The translations under genes were made by a program, and so were the position numbers. From assembly GCA_916048055.1 (NCBI GenBank), contig CAJZHL010000003.1:1736001-1800000 (forward strand): a stretch of DNA of 64,000 bases, in the 5' to 3' direction. This stretch comes from Pedinophyceae sp. YPF-701 (taxonomy: Eukaryota; Chlorophyta; Pedinophyceae). Below, piece by piece: positions 22,095 to 36,102 of the stretch (position 1 is the stretch's first letter; each line of letters opens with the position of its first letter). Under the pieces are notes generated by a model. The model was not told where the DNA came from and ran no database searches. It saw only the letters and a list, made by a program, of their open reading frames with translations.

Positions 22095-23018
22095 ATGGCG
22101 GCAGGGGCGGCGGTGCGCTGCGTTCTCTTCGACATGGACGGTCTCCTGCTGGACACGGAGTCCCTCTACACCGTCGCGCAGCAGAAGATACTGGACAGAT
22201 TCGGCATGAAGTTCACGTGGGAGCTCAAGGCGAAGATGATGGGCAAACGCGCCCTGGAGGCCGCGCAGGTCCTCGTCGACGACCTCGGGCTCCACGGCCG
22301 CATCACGCCGGAGGCCTTCGTCCAGGTGCGGCGCGCGCACAACGTCGCCGGCGTCGTCCATGGGGTGTGTGCTTCTCTTTCTGCGTGCGGTGCGTGGCTC
22401 GATGCAACGGTGTCGTCGGGTCGCTGCGCAGGAGCGCGAGCGCATCCTGGACGAGCTGTTCCCGGACGCGCAGCTCCTGCCGGGCGCCGGGCGCCTGGTG
22501 CGGCACCTTGCGAGTCGCGGGGTGCCCCTCGCGGTCGCGACGTCGTCGCACCGGCGGCACTTCGACCTGAAGACGTCGAAACACAGGGACCTCTTCGCGT
22601 GCTTCGCGACCGTCGTGACGGGCGACCAGGTGTCCCGCGGGAAGCCGGACCCCAGCATCTTCCAACTGGCGGCGTCAAAGCTTGCCGCCGCGACGAGCAG
22701 CGATAGCTTCGCGCCCCACGAGTGCCTGGTCCTCGAAGACGCTCCGAGCGGTACGCACTCCGCGCGCGACGCTGCGCGCGGCCAGATACCGACGCGTGGA
22801 TGCGGCGCAGGTGCACCCAGCGGATCGGATCCTGATGGTGGGTTTGCTCGGGGCGCTGCACTGCAGGCGTGGAGGCGGCGGCTGCTGCGGGGATGCCGTG
22901 CGTGCTGGTGCCGGACGCGAACCTGGACATCTCAGGCGGCACGAAAGCCACGCTGGTGTTGCCGTCGCTGGTCGAGTTTGACCCGGCGGCGTTCGGGCTA
23001 CCGCCCTTCGCAAGCTAG
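22095..23018 (+). CDS. HAD-family phosphatase, GPP/HDHD1-like
   Basis: Exons 22095-22325, 22432-22750 and 22867-23018 give 233 residues, the usual size. All HAD motifs are visible: motif I FDMDGLLLDTE (nucleophile D13, acid D15), motif II in AVATSSH, the lysine of RGKPDPSIF, and motif IV LEDAPSGVEAA, which forms across the last splice. The segment LKAKMMGKRALEAAQVLVDD between motifs I and II is characteristic of the plant GPP/GS1 and animal HDHD1 subgroup. Members of that group dephosphorylate small phosphates such as glycerol-3-phosphate or pseudouridine-5'-phosphate; which one applies here cannot be told. No targeting leader is evident, so it is probably cytosolic. The MATE gene follows on the same strand. 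Confidence 0.93.
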
Positions 23019-23485
23019 CACGAGCATCGGAGGACGGGGGGGCGACCTGGGGGCTGCGCGGGGCCACGGGGGGGTGTCCGGGGCGGCTGACGTCAGCATG
23101 TGATGCCGTGATGCGTTTGGGTGGCGCGGAGGGGGAAACGAGGGGCGCGGGCCGGCGCGGACGACGACAGAGCTCGAGCGGGGGGGGGTCCGCGGCCGCG
23201 TGTCGACTGGCGCGGAGAATGCTGTGTCGGAGCGCTGCTTATGATCATCCGTGTTCCTTGCACCGTGGCACCGTCAAGAAGCGTCGCCCGACGCACGGCG
23301 TGCACCACAGCAGGGGCTCTTCAACTTCTAGTAGATACAGGACTGTTACAGGGGCGTGGAGCGCTCGAGTGACGGGGCACAGCAAGCCCGTGGGCGGGCT
23401 GGGCGCACGGCGTGCGTCGCGTTCTGTGGTCGCGTGGAGCGGGAGCGAGCGCGAGCAGCAAGAGACACATCAAGAGCGGGCCGTG
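23019..23485. other. Spacer between HAD and MATE genes
   Basis: This holds the 3' UTR of the HAD gene and the promoter of the MATE gene, both on the plus strand. It contains a G-run near 23188. No ORF or motif can be supported. Confidence 0.4.
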
Positions 23486-25310
23486 ATGGCAGAGAGGCCG
23501 GCGCAAGTGGGCGATGTGGAGGAAGCGGCGCCCATGCTGTCACCGCAGCCAACTGCCGGGGTCGAGGGGGCGCGCGCGGACGGCAAGGAGGCTCCTGCGC
23601 TGTGGCGGCGGATGCTGTGGTACACGCCGTCGGTCATGGCCGGGCCGATGATCGATCCGCTCGTCGCAATGACGGAGAGCCAGCTCCTCGGACTGCACGC
23701 TTCCTCCGCCGAGCTCGCAGCACTGGTTCCGAACGGACTCATCTTCACCTTCCTGCTCTACGCCTTCCAAGGTCTCCAGGTCAACGCCGCACGCACAACT
23801 GGCACTTCGTTGCGCAACATCGATCACACAGCTCATCACCCCCTCTCGCGCACCAGCCACTTCCGCCCTCCCCCTCTCCCCGCAGATGACCACTCTCGCG
23901 CACACGTCCCGGCACCACCGCCGCAGCGAGCTCGCCGACGCCGACGCCGTCCTCTCCACCGCCCTCGCCGTCGCGCTCGCCGCCGGCACAGTCTTCACCC
24001 TCCTTCTGCTGCTGATCGGCCCAGGGCTGGTGACGCTGATCCTGAGCAGCGCGAGCGAGGCCGTCGTCGCGCCAGCCATCGCGTACCTCCGCGTCAAGGC
24101 CCTCGCGCTCCCGGCTATTTTTGGCAACATGGTGTTCATCGCCGGCCTCATCGGACAGGGCAGAGTGCCGCAGGTCGTCATCTGCGCCGTCCTGGGCGTC
24201 GCGCTGCACCGTGCGCTCGCAGTGCACTTCGTCGGGGGCCTCGGGCTGGGCGTCCAGGGCGCGGCCGGGGCCACGGCGGCGTGCCAGTGGGGCCTGACGG
24301 TGCTGCTGTGGACGGCGCTTGCCGTGCTGCCGCGGCGGTCGTTCGCCTGCCCTGTGCCGTGGCGCGGCAGCCTTGCGCGCGTGAGGGAGCTCGCGGGCTC
24401 CGTGTCGCTGCTCGGGACGGGCTACCTGCTCAAGAACTGCTGTTACTTGGTAAGGAACCGCCCGGACGCGCTGCGCCGAGGCCTGGCAACGATCTGCGCA
24501 GCTGCGCATGTGTGTGTGTGTGCGCGCGCGTTTCATCGCAGACCACGCCCGAGCGACTCCACGCGGCGCGCAGATCTGCCAGACGACGGCGGCGGCGCTT
24601 CCGACCGCGCAGCTCGCGGCGCACCAGGCCGCGTACTCGGTCTGGAACCTCGCGGCCTTCGTCGACGCCCCCGTGGAGAAGCTCGGCGTCACGTTCGTGC
24701 CCGCCGAAACCACCGCCGCGGGCCAGCGCCACGTGGCGTGGCTACTCGGCGTCGCCGGCGTCGCGCTCAGCGTCTGCACCGCCGCGGCCTGCGCCGGCAT
24801 GCTCGTCCTGCTACCGGGACAGCTCACGTCGGACGTGCGCCTCCACTCACTCCTCGCGAACGTCGCCCCGTTGGTCGCTTTGACCATCCTCGCGAACGGC
24901 GGAGAGCTGGCGGCGTCGGGGACGCTGATGGGGCGCGGAGCGGCAGCGCACTTCATGTGCATACACGCGTGGACCGTCGGAGCTCTCCTAGTGGGACGTC
25001 TGGTGCGCGAACCCCCCCTCGCCAGCGTCAACGCGTTTCCTGCCGGCTGCCACGTACTTGCGGGCGCCTGCGCGCAAGCCGACGCTCCAGACGCGCTGTA
25101 TGTGTGCAGGTGCTGGCGGTGCGTGGGGAGCTGAGCTTGGTGGCGGTGTGGGGGTTGTTTCTGGTGTTCTTCTTGAGCAGGTGTTTCCACGCCAACCGCC
25201 TGCTAGTCGCGCACGCGGGGTGGCACTGGCTCGGGCACAGGCGCGGCAAGCCCGCCGCGGAGGTCGACGAACGGACGCAGCAGGCCAGTCAGCTCCGCAG
25301 CGACTCCTGA
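23486..25310 (+). CDS. MATE-family multidrug/metabolite carrier
   Basis: Exons 23486-23779, 23886-24449, 24574-25002 and 25110-25310 join in phase 0 and give 495 residues, a normal length for the family. The protein is strongly hydrophobic with about 12 membrane segments. The first block (PSVMAGPMIDPLVAMTESQL) matches the conserved start of MATE carriers, and ALPAIFGNMVFIAGLIGQG matches the helix 5/6 region. MATE proteins export organic cations or acids in exchange for H+ or Na+. The closest plant relatives by pattern are the EDS5/DinF-like group, several of which sit in the plastid envelope. The 33-residue hydrophilic N-terminus could be cytosolic or a weak targeting leader. The exon 1 donor (GTCAAC) is weak but gives the correct phase. 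Confidence 0.9.
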
Positions 25311-26671
25311 GGGCTGTGATCGGACGCGTTGTGCAACAATGCGCTCAGCGAAGCGCAGCGGAGCGTCTTGAGCATCGCCTGTCCGGAACTGTCCACCGCG
25401 GGCGGGAAGGGGTGGCGGTGGAGGGGGCCAGAGATCCTGACTGTTGCTTGCAGACCGGAATGGCATCTTCCACTGCGAAACTTCCACTGCGAAGCTTCGA
25501 GTGAGGCTTGTCTGCCGCGCCGTTTCGGTCCCGAACGCCCTCACGACGCGGAGGAAGCAAGGCTCCAAGTAAGAGTCTTAGTTGGAGTTCGCCAGCGCGC
25601 TGTGCCGTGCAACGCACCGTCGACCTCGTGCGGGGTGTCCTTCCAACCGCTCTGCAGCACAGGAGCCGCTCGAGACCAGGCCGTGCGCGCTACCATGCGA
25701 CACCACGTGCACTCTCCCTGAGCCGGCGTCTCACAAACCTTCAACAAGCAACTGGTCTATCCAGACTTGACTATTTTTGTCTCGAGCTCTGTGGGCGCCA
25801 CGCCTCCCGCGGCGCGTGCTGCGCACCTCGGATCGAACAGAGATCTGGGCGGCGACGGAGACAGGAGCGCGGCTCCCCACCGTTGGACTCTGTGCGGGCG
25901 CGTGAGGATGTGATGTCGCGCAGTTTCGCGCAAAGTTGCAAGTGCGGGGAGGGATGGTGCGACTGCGTGAGTGCGGCGGAACGGGCCCCTCTTGGTGAGT
26001 GGCCTCGATGGGACGTGCGTGGAAGATTCAGGTCGCATCGACGGTGGACTGAGTAGCACGCAGAGTGTGGAGAGCGGAGGGCGCACAAGCGCCACCCTGG
26101 ACGGCGCGAGTGTGTGCTGTCAAGCGCACAGAGCAAAGCGAGGCGTGCGGGGTCGCACGCGGCGGGGAGGGGGGAGTGTCTCTCCCAAGGGGGTGGAGCG
26201 CAGTGGCAGGGCGGGGGGGGGATTGAAGTGGACACGTCGTCGTGGGGGCTCCACCAGGAGCGCGAACCGAAATCAAAAGCTGCCGTCAGCAGACGGACGG
26301 CGCGCAGCGTCGGCGAGAAAGCCAGGGCAAATGCGTGGATGTCGTGGCTCTGTGACAGACGTGAGTGGTAGAAAATAGACGGGGCTTGCCGCCCCCGGGG
26401 GCGGCAAGCCGCGGGTGGGCTAATTTGGGCTAAGTTGGGACGGGCCGAGGAGCGGTCTTGCAAAGCTCCCCGCACGTCTCTGGTGGATAGGGCAAGGGTA
26501 GGGGGTTGGCGTTGGAGTGTTTTGTCAACGAATCTTGCTGTGTTCGGACGGTGCGTGATACGACGTTGGAAAGTTAGGCGGTGCCGCGGGATCGAGCGGC
26601 AAGGTGCTGGAGGGTTCGAGGACAACGAGACGCGGTCCACGCGCTGCGCGAGCGACGCCGATTGCGAGCCC
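25311..26671. other. Convergent intergenic region
   Basis: The MATE gene (+) and family member A (-) converge here, yet the gap is 1.36 kb. A minus-strand open frame of 289 codons (25771-26640) has no family resemblance and chance-like composition. The gap contains a short tandem duplication of CTTCCACTGCGAA at about 25470-25497 and a perfect 28-bp palindrome at 26383-26410. Confidence 0.4.
26383..26410. repeat. Perfect 28-bp palindrome
   Basis: The left arm GGCTTGCCGCCCCC is followed directly by its exact reverse complement with no spacer. It lies about 260 bp beyond the stop of the minus-strand gene, in a convergent 3' region. It could form a cruciform or, in RNA, a stem needing at least a small loop. 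A role in 3'-end formation is speculative. Confidence 0.85.
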
Positions 26672-28968
26672 TCAGTTCGGGCGTACGGACTGCAGCCCTC
26701 CGCGGATGGTCGCCTCGAGCTCAGCGGCCTGCTGCTCGGCGAAGGCGTACGTGCTCTGCCCGCGCTTCCGCGACTTGGCGCTCGGCTCCCTCGCGTCCCT
26801 GGCGAAACGCCCCTCGACCTCTTGCAAGATCTCTGCCAGCTCGCTCGACTGGAGGTCGCCGAGCGTTTTGACCAGCTCGAGGTCGAGCGGGAAGCCCGTG
26901 TGGAAGTTGACCGTGCGCCACCAGTCGGCCATGCCCACGATGTCGAGCGCGCCGAGGCGGCGCGCCTTGAGGGAGCTCATGCGCTGTTTGATGAAGCGCT
27001 GCTCCGAGTCGGACTCGACGTCGTGGATGACGATCACCAGGTTGCCCAGCAGATCGGTGGGGACGCCCTGACCCGAGCGGCCGTGCGCCTGCTCGAGCGC
27101 AACCATGAAGTTGGACAGCGCTTGGAACACCTCGTCATCAATACCTGCGGGGCGGAACGCGGGTAATCGCGGGACGCGGGGTTGGCGTCTCGCAGGAGCA
27201 CGGCAAGGACGAGGGCAAGGACGCGCGCGTTTGAGGAGATACGGTGCGGTCGTTGCGGTTCAATCGGCAAACGCCGATTCAAAGTGCGCGGGCGCTCACC
27301 GAGATACTCTTCAGGCCCGAGCGACGCGCCGATGCACTCGCAGTGCAGGAGCGTGAGGTCCGCGGCCGTCGCGAACGGGAACGCGCCCGCCAGGAGCTCC
27401 CGCAGCGTCAGCGTCGACATCGACGCGCGCCCCGTGAGGTGCGCAATCGTGCTCTTGATCAGGTTCGGCGAGTGCATCCCCAGCTCGCGCGAGTCGCTCC
27501 ACACCGCCACGTCCGCGAGCACCGTCCGCGTCACCGACCCGTCGTACGCCCCGACCTTCTTGCTCGCCCGCGCCCACAGCCGCGCCAGCCCTCGCACGTC
27601 CGCCAGGTATGCGCGGTGCTTCGTTCCGACGGCAAAGTACGCCCCCTTCTCGTCGTACCGCCCGCGGCCCTCGCCGAGCTTCACCAGGCTCGTCAGCCCC
27701 GTCGCCACGCGCCCGAGCACGCCGTACTCCTTGCGCGACGCCAGCGCCGCCGGGCGGGGCACCACGCGCGCCGCCGCCGCCGCCTCCGCCGTCGCAATCT
27801 CCCGCGCGACCTTCGACATGTTCTGCAGCGACGCGAGCGTCTCGCTGCGCGTCGCGTCGATCGCGGGGGCGTCGTCCGAGACGACCTTCTCCTTTGCCTT
27901 GATCGCCTCGGTTTTGTTCTGTTGCAGAAATTTAATCATCGAGCCAGCCGACAAGACGCTGTCGAGCTTCTTCTCCGGCCCCGCCTTCGTCTCGCGGACG
28001 ACGTGCTCCGCGAAGGACACGCCGCGGCCGCGCTTCGGCTTGGCCGGGGCCGGCGCCGGCGCCGCGCGGTCCAGGGGCGCCAGGCGCCCTGCGGGGCGCA
28101 GCGAGCCCGCCCGCGCGAACGAGACGCCCCGCGGCCGGGCGTCCTCCTTCGCGGACGCCATCGCGCTCTTCAGCGCCGGCCGCGGCTTGACCACCGCCTC
28201 CGAAGCGGCGGTCGTCTGGCTGCGCGCGATGGGCGGCAAGATCGACGTCGTGCTCTCGACGATCGAGTCGCCCGACTCGGTCGGCTGCCGCTTCAGGCTG
28301 CGGATGCGGACCATGGGCCGGAGGAGGTCGCGCGACTCCTCGGGCTCCTGGTGCGGCTCGGGGCCGGCGCCCTGCGCCTCGTCGCCCGCGTTGCTGCCTC
28401 GGGACGCCCCGGCGTCGCCGACGACGGTGGTCGCGGCGTCCTCGTCCGCGTCGTCCTCGTGGAAGATCGCCTGCGTGCGCCTCACGATCGACTTCGCCGT
28501 CAGGAACTCCCCCGGCTCCGGCTTCGCCGCTGGCCCACGCAGGCGCGACTTGGGCTGCGGAAGCTGCCGGGGGGTCCCGGAGCCTGACGGCTCCAGCACG
28601 CTCGACCGCCTAGCCAACGTGGGGGGCTTGGGATCGCCGTCGAGCAGCTTCGCCTGGAACGGGAGCCCGCGCGGAGTCCCGGCAGCGCCCGCGAGCGTAG
28701 GTGCCTCTGAGCCCGTCTCGCTGCGTCGCGTCGGCGTGCTGTGGCCAGACCCGGCCGCCGCAGCTAGCCCCTTGATCGACTGAGCGATTCGCGGGTGCGG
28801 AACGAACGGAACGCTCCGCGCATTGGTCCCGCCGCGGGCTGTGCTAGCCCCGCCGGGCTTGACGATGCTCGCCGCCCGGGAGGCTCTGCGGGAAGCGGGC
28901 GCGATGCGGCGGTGGGACGCTGACGTCGCGAGCGAGCGCTGGAGCGCGTAGTCTTGGTAGGAGGTCAT
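26672..28968 (-). CDS. Unrecognised protein, family member A (KGAYF/DWWRT family)
   Basis: Exons 28968-27300 and 27144-26672 give 713 residues; the intron is in phase 1. The N-terminal half is basic, Ser/Thr/Pro-rich and probably disordered, with a short motif RGLPFQAKL. The C-terminal half looks folded: GRYDEKGAYFAVGTKHRAYL, then a block resembling a degenerate EF-hand or helix pair (TLTLRELLAGAFPFATAADL), then after the splice an all-alpha block with PTDLLGNLVIVIHDVE and finally DIVGMADWWRTVN. The same blocks in the same order occur in the gene at 50495-52881. There is no signal peptide or membrane segment. I recognise no family. A Met seven codons upstream (28989) is an alternative start. 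Confidence 0.8.
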
Positions 28969-29753
28969 GGCAGGGCACGACGGCGACATGGGGTCTCGTA
29001 ACGGCGATGACTGCGTGATTCGCGAGGCGCGGAGGATGGAGAGGGGGGGGAGGGGGGGAGAGGGTCGGACGGGACAGCGCTCTGGGAGGATTCGGAGCGA
29101 GACGTGTACCCGTGTGGGCCTGCTGCGCGGCTTGCCTGTGGCTCATGTTGCTCTCCGCCCGCTTGCGACGTTCTGTTGTCCCCGGAATTGGTTTGTCCAT
29201 CTTGGCCGACTGCCCCCTTTCGAGCTCCAGGCGGGGGAAACCCAGGCCAAGGGCGATGCAGGGGCTTCGAGCGTGCGTCTCCGGGCGAGTCGACGCGTGC
29301 ACCGCGAATATATGTTATACACGCTTGGACTTGAGGACCGCGCGATGCTCGCTCAATCACCACGCACGTCGAACTAACCGTATGCACGCGCAAAGAGAAT
29401 ACAGCCGCGCGCCGTGCGGCCGGTCAAACAGCCGCTGGCACCGACGGGCCTCGGATAGCTGCGCATCGTGTCGCGCGCTCCGAGCCCAAAACAGCCGGAT
29501 CCACGCACGCGCGGACGCCCGGCACAACATCCCCCTCGGATGCGGAGGGCCCCGCTGCGTGCCGCCTACGCACCCGCGCACCGCCGTCCCCGACACCCGT
29601 AATTTCACGAACACGCCCGCCGCGCCAGCGCCCGACTTCACCGCCATGAGCCGCGGCACCGCGCGGGCACAACCTGCAGCAAACGTACAGGTGCCAACCC
29701 CGTGACTCGCTCCCGCGGCCATGCCAGCGTCCACGCCCGCTCACACGGCCGCC
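28969..29753. other. Spacer between two minus-strand genes
   Basis: This is upstream of family member A and downstream of the zinc-finger gene. It contains a purine-rich G tract at about 29036-29068, with several runs of five or more G. Such a tract could fold as a G-quadruplex close to the start of the family A gene. No ORF is supported. Confidence 0.4.
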
Positions 29754-32460
29754 TCACGCGATCAGGCCCTCCTTCCGCCACCGCACGAGGTACTCGCAGT
29801 CGGCGTACTTCTTCTCCACAACCCCACAGTACTTTCGCCGCCTGCGCTTGCACACCGCGCACGTCTCGTCCCCCTCGCCCCGGGTCGGCACCTCGCCCTT
29901 CGCCACGCCCTTGGCCGGCGACGCCGTCACGCTCGGCGGCCGCGCGGCCCGCGACGCGTTCCGCCTGACCGACACAGTGTCCTTGGACACCCCCCCCCCG
30001 GCCGACGCCGCAGGGCGCCCCTGCGACCCGTACGACGCCGTCGCGCGCCGCGGCCGCCCGGCACGCGCCGCCTCCTGCGCGCCCCGCTCCGTCCCCTCGT
30101 CGTCGCCGCCCTCGCTGCCGCTGTCGCTCGCGTCGTCCACCTGCGTCGCCGGGACCACCCCGACGTCCGCCGCTGACGCCAAAGCGCCGTTCGGCTGCGT
30201 CTCCCTGCCGAGCGCGTCCGCCGGCGTCGCAGGCTGGCTGTGACCCTTCGTCCAGGCTTTGAGGATCGTCTCCAGGCCACCCTTTTGCATCGCGAGCCTC
30301 CCGACCTTGTCGCCGTCCGAATCGCCCTCGTCGGCCTTGTCCGACGCGTCCCCCTTCCCCGCGCTCCCAGACGTGGTCGAGTCCGCGCTCCTGCGCTGCC
30401 GTTTCCGGGGGGGGGTCCTGCTGCGGGTCTCGTCGTCGCTGCCGCTGTCGCTGCCCGACGCGTCCGACTCCCCCGAGCTCGAGCTCCCGCTGCCCTTGCC
30501 GCTGCTGCTGCTCGCCCCCGCCTTCGCGCCCAACACGGGCGCCTCCCGCGGGCCCGCGGGCGGATACGCTAGCTTGACGATGGGGCCGTCGCCATTTCGG
30601 AAGACGTCGTCGCTGCTGCTGCTGCTCTCGGAGCTCAGCGACGACCCTGACGACGGCTGCTGCTCCGCCTCCGCCTTCTTAGGAGCGGGAGACGCCTTGG
30701 CCGCCGGCGCGGGCGGCAAGCTCGGCATCACGACGCCCGCGTCGTCGTCACTGCTCGTCTCGGAGCTCGACGGGGACGCCGGCGGTGCCTTCTTCTGCTC
30801 CGCCGCCTGCTTCTCCGCGAGCTTGCCCGCCGGGGCGCGCTCCTCGCTGCTGCCCGACGTGTCGCTGCTGCTGCTGGCCTTGCCACCTCCGCCGCGCCCA
30901 TCGCCGCTGTCCTCGCTGTCCTCCTCGCTGCTGCTCGAGCTGCTGCTCGCCGACCGCGCCTGCGCCTTCGGCGCCGCCGGCACGGGCTTCGCCTCCTCCG
31001 CAGCCGCCTTCCCGCCCGCAGCGGGCTTCGCTTTGCGCGCCGCCGCCGCCGCCGCGTCCCGGTCCGGCTCCGGGCCGACCCACGGCCTCCCGCCGTCCGC
31101 GTACCGCCGCTTCGTCGCCGTGTGCACCTTGCCCATGATGTGCGTCTTCAGCGACGCGCGCCCCGTCCCGTGAGACCCGCACGCCGCGCACTTCCACCGC
31201 CCATCCGCCACCAGCGCGCGGTCGAGCTCGGCGTCGTCGGGGGCCTCGCGGGAGGGCGCCGCGGGCTTCGCGTCGAGCTTCTGCACCGCCTTCTTGTGCT
31301 CCGGCGAGTTCGAGTGCCGTTTGAAGGCCGCGAGACCCCTCCCGCCGCTGCCGCACGGGTCGCACACCCACTGCCGCGACGCCATGCCGCTGCTGTCGCG
31401 CAGCTGCAGCTGCATGTACTTGAACGTGACGCGGCGCATCCCCGTGTGCACCGGCGACGCGTCGGACTTGCCCCCCGCGGGCGATGCGGGCTTGATCTTG
31501 TTGCTGACGGTCGGCTTCGCCGGCGCCGGCTTCGGCGCGGGCGGCTTCTTGCTGCCGGTGTCCTCGCTGCTCGAGGACGAGCTGCTCGAGCTTGAGGAGC
31601 TGCTCGAGCTCGTGTCGTCGCTGGAGGTGTCGGAGCTGGACGACGACGGCGCCGGCGGAGCCTGCTTGGCGGGCGGCGGCTTCGGCGCGTCTCCGGGCTT
31701 CTTCGCGGGCGCGCCGGCCTTGTCTTTCTCGTCCGCGCCGCGCGCCTTCTTCGCGGGGGGCGCGGGCGAGGCGAGCGCGTCCCTCATCTCGGCGATTCGT
31801 TTTTTCTGAGCCGGGTCCTTCTCCTGGGTCTTCTGGGGGGCCTTGCCGCTGGCGTCAGCTGCGGGGCAGTTGCGTGCGGGGAGGTGGAGGCGTGGGAGGC
31901 CGGACGGCGGGGGAACGGGGCTGCGAGGCCCGCGCGAGGGCGTGCTGTGGGGCGTGGAGGGAAGGCTGGTTCGCGGCTGTACAACGGCTGTCAGGTCGAG
32001 GTGAGTAGCTTGAAAGTGCCGCTATGAGCAGAGTAATCATGAGGGGGCGGTGGGACAGGTCCAGGATGGGTGGAAACGCACCAATCTTCAACGGAGTGGG
32101 TGCGGCTGGGGCCCCCGCGCCGTGCACGGCCAGGAGGTGGTCTCCGTCCTGGAGCGCGACGCCGAGCGGGCTGCTCCGATTCAGGAGGTACGTGCCGTCC
32201 TCGACGTACCGCGCGCGGCCCCCCGCAGCGAGCTTCCAGGGCGGCAGCAGCCGAAGCTGCTTCACGGTGAGCGCCGGGCCCTTCGGGAACGCCTCGCGGT
32301 GCTCCCGGGCCACCCGCTCGCACAGATGACCCACTGTACTGGGGGCATTCTTCGCCGCCAGAGACATGCCCACCACGAGGTCTGTCTCGACGGTCGTGGA
32401 CACGAACAGCCGGAGCGCCGCTGCCCCCCCGCCGGGGGCCGCCCGCTCCTTCTTGACCAT
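29754..32460 (-). CDS. Two-U1-type-zinc-finger, Ser/acidic-rich nuclear-type protein
   Basis: Exons 32460-32082 and 31858-29754 join in phase 1 and give 827 residues. Residues 1-125 form a compact domain that looks ubiquitin-like (LRLFVSTTVETDLVVGMSLA at the start, DGDHLLAVHG at the end); this is a fold guess. Two zinc fingers follow near residues 292 and 350 (CDPC...H...H and CAAC...H...H). Both fit C-x2-C-x12-H-x5-H exactly, the U1/matrin type that binds RNA. They are flanked by long Ser and Ser/Asp/Glu runs typical of CK2 targets. The C-terminus has a basic Cys cluster (CAVCKRRRRKYC). The composition and basic patches suggest a nuclear RNA-binding protein, but no named family is recognised. 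Confidence 0.8.
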
Positions 32461-32982
32461 CTTCAGCCGCTCCGCCCCGCGTCCACAGCCTGCCCCTGAC
32501 TTCTCCGCCGCCTTCCCGCGCAATGTACGCGCGCAGGCCCTCGGGACAAAGGGGGCTGGCAGTGGCGGGTGAAATGCGGTCCACGCGAGGAGGAGGACGC
32601 CGCGCCCTACGGCGAAGTGCTTAGCGCAGAGAGGTTCCCTGCTCTCGCCCACCGCAGCTGGGCCGCCTCGCGTGCGCGAGCAGGCAAAGGCGGCCCCTCG
32701 GAGCGCGCAGAGGCCCCCTCTGAGGGGGGGGAGTCAAGCGGGGGAGTATCAAGCTCTCTCGGGGAAGGCGCGGCGCCGGAGCCGGCTCACACGATCACAG
32801 GCGACGCACACGCGTGCGCGTCGCCGGACTGCTGCGCCGTCCGTCGCACAACGATATTGACACCACTCGCGGCAAGTCTCTGAATCTTCGGCAAGAGGGG
32901 TTGTTTCCAGACGTGTCTGACTGGCTCTGCCCGCGCCCTGGGCGCATGCCTGCTCCGGTGCCCCCTCGAGCCGGCACCCCGT
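32461..32982. other. Spacer between zinc-finger and MAP kinase genes
   Basis: Both flanking genes are on the minus strand, so this holds the promoter of the zinc-finger gene and the 3' UTR of the kinase gene. No motif is supported. Confidence 0.4.
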
Positions 32983-35550
<2,568 letters not shown>

Positions 35551-36102
35551 CCTGGACGCACGCGCCCACGGCACCTGGCAGCGTCCCGGGGCGCGGGGGG
35601 CTGCTGCTCAGTGCCTGCCGGTCGTTCGACCCGCGGGAGCCGCGGAGAGGGAGAGCAGAAGCAGGCGGAGCTGACGCTCGCGCACAGGCGCCCGGAAAAG
35701 GCTCGCACGGGCTCGGAAGCGGCGCTAGGGATCCTAGGCGCGCTGGAGCAGTCGGTTGGCCGATTTCGCGCTTCCGAGGGGACGGACGCTCGCGCTCGAC
35801 TATCTGGAGCCGTGGCCTGTGTACGACAAGTGGCGGGAGCGGGCGGGCCGCGGCTAGCATGGCCTCACGGGCCCCGGAAGAGCGCCGGACGTGGCCTGGT
35901 AAAAGGCATAAGGCCCTCCACGCACCATGCCGCGGGCCCCTGCCGCGAAGGCGCGCCAGAGCCGCTTGCACCCCGCAGAGTCAGCCGCCGGAGCACCGTA
36001 GATCCGATTGCCGTCGTCGGATCGACCAGTGAGGCTGCTCAGCAGGTTGTAAGGTCGCCCCGAGCGGTCCAGGGGAGTGGCTGCGGCCGTGGACACGGCG
36101 CC
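35551..36102. promoter_or_regulatory. Divergent promoter region, MAP kinase / LSM5
   Basis: 552 bp lie between the start codons of the MAP kinase (-) and LSM5 (+), so both promoters must be here. No TATA-like element or repeated motif could be picked out. Confidence 0.4.

Noticed and set aside
25771-26640. Minus-strand open frame of 289 codons between MATE and family member A
   Set aside because: Composition is that of chance translation of GC-rich DNA, with no motif, no paralog and no splice partner.
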